NCBI GenBank assembly: GCA_002104945.1
Contig: MCFH01000010.1
Coordinates: forward strand, 864,501-928,500
Direction: 5' to 3'
DNA length: 64,000 nt
Origin: Piromyces finnis
Taxonomy: Eukaryota; Neocallimastigomycota; Neocallimastigomycetes; Neocallimastigales; Neocallimastigaceae
Part shown: positions 56,885 through 64,000 of the stretch, piece after piece
Layout: the number at the start of each line of letters is the position of its first letter
Position numbering within the stretch: position 1 is the first letter of the stretch
Notes under the pieces: generated by a model
What the model saw: the letters and a program-made list of their open reading frames with translations, nothing else
What the model was told of the DNA's origin: nothing
The model's database searches: none
Program-made: the position numbers and the translations under genes

Positions 56885-58227
56885 TTATTCCTGAGATTGT
56901 TGCTCTTGTTTCTTTCTTTCTTCTTCTTTTCTTTTTTTGTAATGTTCTTCACATACATAATCATTATTATACATATAAGCTTTCATATCATCAAATGGCT
57001 TTTGACAGTCCTAAAATGTGTTAAAAAATTTAATTAGAAAAGTTTAAATCGTAATATTAATATATATTAAATAATTATAAGCTTACATAGCCTAAAGATA
57101 TTATTGTTTTGGTAAAAAAATACAAATATTAAATATATATATAATAATATATAAATAAAATATTATATTGTAATTAAAATAGTATTTAATTATATAAATT
57201 ATAATATTTACAGCAGAAACATTTAACATGATATTTTTTATCACCAACACATATTGCTTCTTTTACATCTCCAGTTGGCCTAATTTTATCATGACATCTA
57301 TTACATACTGGTAAATACTTATTTTCATAATCTTCTTGGCATAAGAATAAACCATCTTTATTATAATATCTTCCATTTAAGACCTTTCCACATACAGACT
57401 ATTTTAATTTAAAATTACATATTTTTTCAATAAAAATTAATTTAATAGAATTAATTATTTATAATAGATTATATTCAAATCATGTATTCTATAATCTAAT
57501 ACAATTTAAGTTTTTTTTTTTTTTTTGAATATTTACACATTTGAAACAATCCAGGTGGTATTTTTTATTTCCTACAACGGCAAGTTCGTTAAGAAGTGGT
57601 TTTCCGCAAATTTCACAAATACCAATAACTTCATTTTCATAATCTTTTTGACAGTATGGTTTACCATCTTTAACATAATATGGATTAGTCCCGAATTTTT
57701 CTTTACATATAAAACATACAAAGTGATCTTGATGGAATGTTTTATCCATAGCATAAATACCATCTCCTATTACTGGTTCTATTATGATATTATATATGTA
57801 TAATACATACATAAATAATTAATTTATTGTTCTTAGTTTTATTATATAATAGTTTATATTTCAAATAAGATGAACAAAAAACTTTTACCTCCACATGTTG
57901 CACAAAGACCTTTATATATATATATGTTTTTTTTTTTTTCAAATGAAAATATAAATTGAAAATTATAATTAACATTTTTTAAAATATAATATTTAAATAT
58001 GTGGTATATGATATAATCTTGTTTTATGATGCTGAATTAAGTTTACCTTTAAAGTTTGGAATATTAACATATTGAAGATCTATTATTGTATATAAAAAAC
58101 ATAAATATTACAAAGTATGAAAATACTTTTATATTAATAACTAAATAGATAAACTTGATATACTAAATAATAAATTACCTTTGGTTAAAGTAGCTTCAAG
58201 TTCATCAAGCTCGTCTAATTGATCCAT
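56885..58227 (-). CDS. Three-LIM paxillin-like protein (220 aa), seven exons incl. 5-nt micro-exon
   Basis: Exons in transcript order: 58179-58227, 58047-58079, 57889-57909, 57537-57778, 57212-57398, 57087-57091, 56885-57010; all GT-AG and phase-consistent. N-terminus MDQLDELDELEATLTK contains a paxillin-type LD motif (LDELDELEATL). Then three LIM zinc-binding domains: LCATCGEPVIGDGIYAMDK ... H-x2-C-F-x-C; ICEICGKPLL ... HLDCFKCSVCGK; VCNRCHDKIRP ... YHVKCFCCYDCQKPF ... CEEHY. The tail is charged (KKRKEEERKKQEQQSQE). LIM proteins of this kind bind partners in actin and adhesion/polarity scaffolds (paxillin, leupaxin, yeast Pxl1). Without the micro-exon the last intron would be out of phase and LIM3 would lose its Cys spacing. 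Confidence 0.88.
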
Positions 58228-59019
58228 TTTTTATTAATTTCGTTTTATATATTTTGTAATTTATGATTAAAAAAATATAAAGGAAATTTATTAAAATTAA
58301 TGGTATATATGCTATTTGGTGAAATCTATATGTAATTTAATTAAACTTTATATTCTTATTTGTTAAACTTTTTTCATATAAATTGTAAATTTTAAAAATA
58401 AAAAGTGAAGTTATAATAAATATTTTTAATCTATAACTAGAAATTTATCAAATATAAGGAAATTTATTTGCTGGCATGTTATATTTAATTAAGTTTTTGA
58501 AAAAATATAATAATAATAATAATAATATTATTATAGAATCAGAAAACTGTAAAAATTATATTTAATTTTAATAATGAATTAAACTTTTTTTTTAAATAAA
58601 AATAGTATCTTTTTATATTTAATATTTATATATAATAAAATTACTTATTATTTTCGCTCTTATAAAATTAAATATATAAAATCCTGGATGTATTAATTAA
58701 TATTGCACATTACATTTTATTATTGTAATTTGTGTTAATTTCCTATATCTTGTCTTTTTTGAAACTAAAATAATTTTATTATTGGTAATGATAGTATTAT
58801 TATAGTCATTATTTAATAAAATCTTTTATGATAAACCAATTTATATATAAATATATATGATTCAATCATGTCTAATTTTAATTTAAAGTGTTAAAGTAAT
58901 ATAAAATTTCGAAAATCAGTATCATTTAATTTAAATTTTGTAATTATTATTATTGCTTTTATTATTGGTTTATATATAATCATCCTTATTATTTTTTTTT
59001 TTTTTTTTTTTTTTATTTT
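58228..59019. other. Divergent intergenic region
   Basis: About 790 bp separating the divergently transcribed LIM gene (-) and the 888-aa gene (+), so it should hold both promoters. Poly-T at 58991-59013 directly precedes the plus-strand start. No motif recognised. Confidence 0.5.
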
Positions 59020-61786
59020 ATGAAAATGAGTAAAATGATTTTACCCATCGAAATAATCAATAAAATTTTGCAATATTCAGATAATATATATGCATATTTT
59101 GCTTTTGGTTTAAATGATACAAAAATACTGAATCATATTATTGTTCAGAGTAATGGAACTATTTCCATGCTTAAAAAAGCAATAGAAGGTTCTCATACAA
59201 AAATTTTAGATTGGATTTTAAATAACAAGGAGCATATATCGTCAAAAATAATATTATCACATACTATATATGCAAAAACTGCTACTATTGTTGATTATAT
59301 TTTGAAAAGAATATCATGTACCTCATATGATATATGCTACATGCAAATTCTATATTTAAAACATAATCGATTTGACCTTTTTAAGCATTTAAATTCGATA
59401 TATCCAATACCTTATTTTTATTTGATAACCATTCAACCATTTTCATTTCTTGACAAAAAAATGTCAGCTTTAAATTTTTTAGAAGACAAACCAAATGCAG
59501 TAATTTTTCCATCAATAGAAGAAACTCGTAATGCTATTTCTCAACCCGAATTATCTGTAAATTCAAATGATATTAATCAATTAATGGTTTATAAAAAAAA
59601 GAATAAACTTTATATTTCTCAATTAGCTCAAGATTTAATTGAAGCACTCTATCTTTTAATTATTCAAAATAAACATTATAATGAATTGAAGGAAAATGAA
59701 AAATGGATAGTAAATGATTATTTAAAAATTATTGCAAGTTTTTATTCTTATGATCCATGGAATTATAGACCATGGAAAAGAGATGATAATGGATGGTATA
59801 TAATGTTTAATTCTTTGATAGTATTTTTCATTAAAAATAAAATGTATGATATTCTTAATAAAATTGATAACCTACGACAATGTTTAGATAGTGATATTAA
59901 CAGATCGTTATTTTTATGCAAGGGAATAAAACTAACTGTAAAAGATATTGAATCATTAAATGAGGAATATCAAACTATTTTAGAAAAAGAATATTGTATT
60001 TTAAATGGGAAAACATATAATCCCAACAATAATAATACTATTTGCCAACAAAAGCATAATTATCTGAAAGCAAATCAAGAAATGGATATTGATATTTTTT
60101 TCGGATCTATCATTAATCAACAATTACCTGTTTTAAAAAAATATTTCAATTCGGATATTTACAATTTTGAAACTTTTCTTTATTATTATTTAGACCGAGT
60201 CACCGATATTAATATTATGATTGATCATACTATATCTACAAATTTTAAGGAATTTTTTTTAGCAATATGCCAATTTCCAATTTCTTCAATATTTCATTAT
60301 TCTCAGGATAGTAAGTTATACATATATGAATTAATTCAGAATATGATTACAAATTGTTTGAAATGCTGTAACTACGATGCTCTTAATAGTATAATCGATA
60401 ATATTTTATATAAATATAATATTAGTAGATACAATTTTGAATGTTGCATAAACGATGCTTTTTATTCAAATTGTTCTTACGAAGTTATTAAAATAATAAA
60501 ACATTTCATTTCAAAACTATATAATAATCAAGTTATAAAACAAAATGGGAAAAATATCCAAAATCAAGATGATGATATAAACTATGACGATTTCGAATCT
60601 TTTGAAAATGATGGTAAAAATAGTAATTATATAATATTAATATTATATTATTTTATATTTATATTAATACCATTATATTACATATATATTATTTCCCTAT
60701 TTATTATTATCAGATGACGAAGATGAATTATTTGGAGATGCTCCATATAATCTAAAATTAACTCTAGGTTGTGTTAATGAAACAATCATGGTTCATAATT
60801 ATCATCTCAGTCAACTGAATATTTTTAAAAAATATGAAGATATTATTTGGCCATTAATCATTGGACAACATCATTGGTTGAATGATTCTGCTGATTTAAT
60901 GTCAATTATATCTCATCTTTTATTAAAAGTAAGCATTGAAAATGATTTATATGATCAATATTTATCTTTCATTTTGGATATCTATAAGGAAAATCCTAAT
61001 GATACTTTAACAAAAAGTGGCAGAACAGAACTTCTTCAAAAAATTATTACATGCTCAGAAAAGAAATCGTTTTTGTATTTATCTGATATCAATCCAAACA
61101 ATATTGTATATCTTGCCGACAAACTAGATGTAAATAAATATAAATTTTATTCATTCCTTTACATTCGTTTCCACAATAGCAATCCATTCTTAACTTTTAA
61201 AAAAATGTTTCAATCAAATTCTAGTAAAAATACAAATATTAATGAGACATCTTTGTTCAATAAACATAATTATCCATTATCATCAATTGAATGCCAACAA
61301 TTCATTGAAAAAAACAAAGGAAACAATTCTTCAGTAGATAGAGAAATTGACTCCATTAATATTCATAATCGTGGTCAATTAGAATCAAATAAACGACAAG
61401 CTCAACCATATAATACTAAACTTATTAAAAGTGATAATTCTATTGATTTTATTGAATCTAATAATATTTCAAAAAATTTATATGCGTCAACAAGTAAATT
61501 ATCTGAACAACATGGAATTCCATCCAAATCTATTAATTATAATAAGACTATTAAAACATATCTAAATAATAAAAAATATCGCAATATTAATACATATGAA
61601 TTTAAAGAAATATTTAAAGAGTCGTCTGAATGGAAAGAATTATTAATGCCAATAAATTATTCTTATTCATCTATTAACGATAGCAATATAAAAAATAGCA
61701 ATAATTATTCATATAATAATAGCAGTAAAGAATGTAATAAGAATTATTCTATGCTTGACTTATTTTCATTAATTTATGATATTTAA
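59020..61786 (+). CDS. Unrecognised F-box/ankyrin-like protein (888 aa), two exons
   Basis: Exon 1 59020-60613 (...GAAAATGATG|GTAAAA), exon 2 60714-61786 (after TTATTATCAG), phase 1. Start could be any of three close ATGs (59020, 59026, 59035). The N-terminus MILPIEIINKILQYSDNIY resembles a short F-box helix; it is followed by divergent ankyrin-like helix pairs (ISMLKKAIEGSHTKILDWIL, ATIVDYILKRIS, NRFDLFKHLNS), then long helical sequence with YDPWNYRPWKRDD, NYDALNSIIDNILYK, and an acidic DDDINYDDFESFENDG linker that spans the intron. The last ~250 residues are Asn/Ser-rich. No enzyme motif; such combinations often act as substrate receptors for ubiquitin ligases, which is only a hypothesis here. 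Confidence 0.85.
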
Positions 61787-61968
61787 ATGCTTTATTATGA
61801 TGATATTATTATAATTTTTTTTTTCTATATTAATGAAATATATTTCAAATTATAATTTAATAAATTTTTTAACTATAACAATTATTTCAATCATTTTTTC
61901 AATTATAAATACAATTTTCAGTTTTTTATTCAAAATAAGCAAAATAAGATATTTACATTATATAAAAA

Positions 61969-63698
61969 TTAAGATAGTAAATCATCTAACCAATCTTGAA
62001 GATTATCCATGTTTTGATTGTTATTGGAATTGTCAATTTTACTATTGGTAGTTGATGGAGTGTTGATTAAATCATTGAAATTATTATTTGAAAAGTTTAT
62101 ATTATCATTGTTGATTTTTGTATTGTTTTTGGATTTATCAGATTCTAATGATAATAGCATATTTAATTCATCTATTATAATTTTTCAATGTAAATATATA
62201 TATTAAAATTATATATTATATTCATTTACATTTTTGAAAATTCAAACAATATATATATATTTAAAGGTCTGTAATACATACCTTCTAATTCATTTTCTTT
62301 TGTAGCTCTAACTGGTCTCGATATATCCAAAAGTTCATCTATATCAAAATCAATATTATTTTTATTTTTATTTTTATCTTCATCTTTATTACTTTGATTT
62401 TGTGTAATTTCAATAGTTGATTTATTGTAATCCTTATTATCAATATTGTTATTTGCTTTAATTTCATGAGTATCAATTTCATTTGTCTTCTTTTTGTTAT
62501 CACTCACAGATTCCGTTGAAATGTCAAAATTGAAATTATTGTTTAAACTTATTGAATCATTATGAATATAATTATATGTTGGTAATATTTTATTAACTTT
62601 TTTTGATTCATTTATAAAACCGACGTCAATATTCTTTAAAAATTGTAGTATTAGAATTGTTAATAATTATATCCATTAAACAACACTTTTTTTTTTTAAA
62701 GAAAAAAATAAACTTACTTCGTCTATTATGAATTCCTTGTTAGTTTTTATTTTGTCCCATATAGATATTTTATTTAAGGAATCGTTTAATTTATTGAAAT
62801 CCAGTTTAAAAATTTCTTGTATTTTCTTATTTTTTTTTTTTAAATGTGAGGAAAAAACATAATAGTAATAATAATAATAATAACAATAGCATATATATAT
62901 AATAAAAATAAAGAGAAATACATTAATAGACTTATATATTATATTATGGATGGCTTTTTTATTACTATCAAAATATATTACATACTTCTTCATTAGTGAA
63001 TTTTTCATCTTTTAACCAATTTTCTTTCTTAAAATGAAAATATGAAGAAGGATCATAATTGACATTATTATCTATAAATGGTATTCATATTAATAAAACA
63101 ATTAATTTATCAATATTTATTATTGAAATTAAAAAAAAAAAAATATTAAATATTATTGGAAATTAACCTTGTGCATTAATTAATGAAAGTGCATCCTCAA
63201 CAGCAACATCAATATCAGCTTCAGCTTCCAATTGTTCTATATTAAATATAATAACAATAATGATAATGTAATAATAAATATAATTAATGAATATATTAAT
63301 ATATTATAAATTGGCTGACTACATTTTTATTATTATGGTTATTACCTTCATAAGTTGGTTCATTGTATCTATATGAATTATCAACAATTTTTCTTCTACC
63401 ATATGATTTGCCCGTTTCTTAAATTATTATTTTTAAGAAAAAAAAAAGGAATTTTAATATTTTAATATAGATTAGGTATTTAGATTTGAAATTTCTATAT
63501 ACCTTCATCAATAAAAGATTTATTTGCTTTTTTATTAAAACGTGGTTTTGGTTTTTCAATTTTGTTTGAATTATTATCAGTATCGTTATTATTAATTGCT
63601 TTTTCTTTTACATTTTGCTTATCTTTATTTTCTAATTTATTTTTATGTGTAAGTTGATATCTTCTGCTTTTTTTTTGTTTATAAGGATCTGGTCTCAT
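61969..63698 (-). CDS. AVEN: Aven homologue (361 aa), seven exons
   Basis: Exons in transcript order: 63503-63698, 63346-63417, 63168-63236, 62986-63071, 62718-62825, 62282-62633, 61969-62171; all phases agree. Starts MRPDPYKQKKSRRYQ (basic, RNA-binding-like). Aven family landmarks from memory of the animal protein: YGRRKIVDNSYRYNEP (human YSKRKIVSNWDRY), SSYFHFKKENWLKDE (human FSQFRFAEEKEWDSE), IDELLDISRPV (human LDLLLNLDAPI) and the C-terminus NLQDWLDDLLS (human LEDWLDSMIS). In animals Aven is a cell-death and ATM/ATR checkpoint regulator that also binds G-quadruplex RNA; the fungal role is unknown. Ends 182 bp from the convergent 888-aa gene. The intron 1/2 donors are standard; the exon 3 donor is GTTAAT. 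Confidence 0.82.

Positions 63699-64000
<302 letters not shown>

Overview
This window looks like nuclear DNA of an AT-rich fungus, most probably an anaerobic gut fungus (Neocallimastigomycota). That is an inference. The evidence is islands of ordinary coding sequence in very AT-rich spacers full of A/T homopolymers and TTTA, AAT and ATT microsatellites, short AT-rich GT-AG introns, N/S/T homopolymer proteins, a casein kinase 1 of the fungal plasma-membrane Yck1/2 type with a terminal Cys pair, and one strongly codon-biased housekeeping gene (phosphoserine aminotransferase). No tRNA, rRNA, CRISPR or bacterial-type operon was seen.

Layout, left to right: a small acidic protein (166-414, -); a 768-aa coiled-coil protein (3951-6257, -); a five-exon helical protein of about 333 aa that may be a FANCF relative (10066-11627, +); a small two-exon coiled-coil protein (11999-12626, +); an eight-exon ankyrin-repeat protein (15388-18611, +); a six-exon Yck-like kinase (20163-22510, +); phosphoserine aminotransferase (24591-25715, +); a 5'-truncated LINE with a 12-bp target-site duplication and poly(A) tail (26396-27997, +); a giant NBP35-type Fe-S assembly ATPase with a 31-unit Cys-rich array (28781-32179, -); a 53-cysteine metallothionein-like protein (33863-34453, -); a two-exon Hv1-type voltage-gated proton channel with an acidic repeat tail (37107-38463, -); a 5.2-kb gene desert; a three-exon RS-domain protein (43656-46753, +); a 2070-aa low-complexity protein (48086-54298, -); a seven-exon three-LIM paxillin-like protein that needs a 5-nt micro-exon (56885-58227, -); an 888-aa two-exon protein (59020-61786, +); and a seven-exon Aven homologue (61969-63698, -). 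The right edge is a long TAAA microsatellite.

The most striking locus is the pair of co-oriented cysteine-rich genes at 28.8-34.5 kb. The first fuses a complete cytosolic Fe-S scaffold ATPase to about 590 residues of near-identical CxxCx6CC units. The second is a tandemly duplicated metallothionein-like gene. Together they suggest local expansion of metal or Fe-S handling capacity, which is inference. Exon structures were worked out by hand from GT/AG sites, matching intron phase and family motifs; no transcript data were available.
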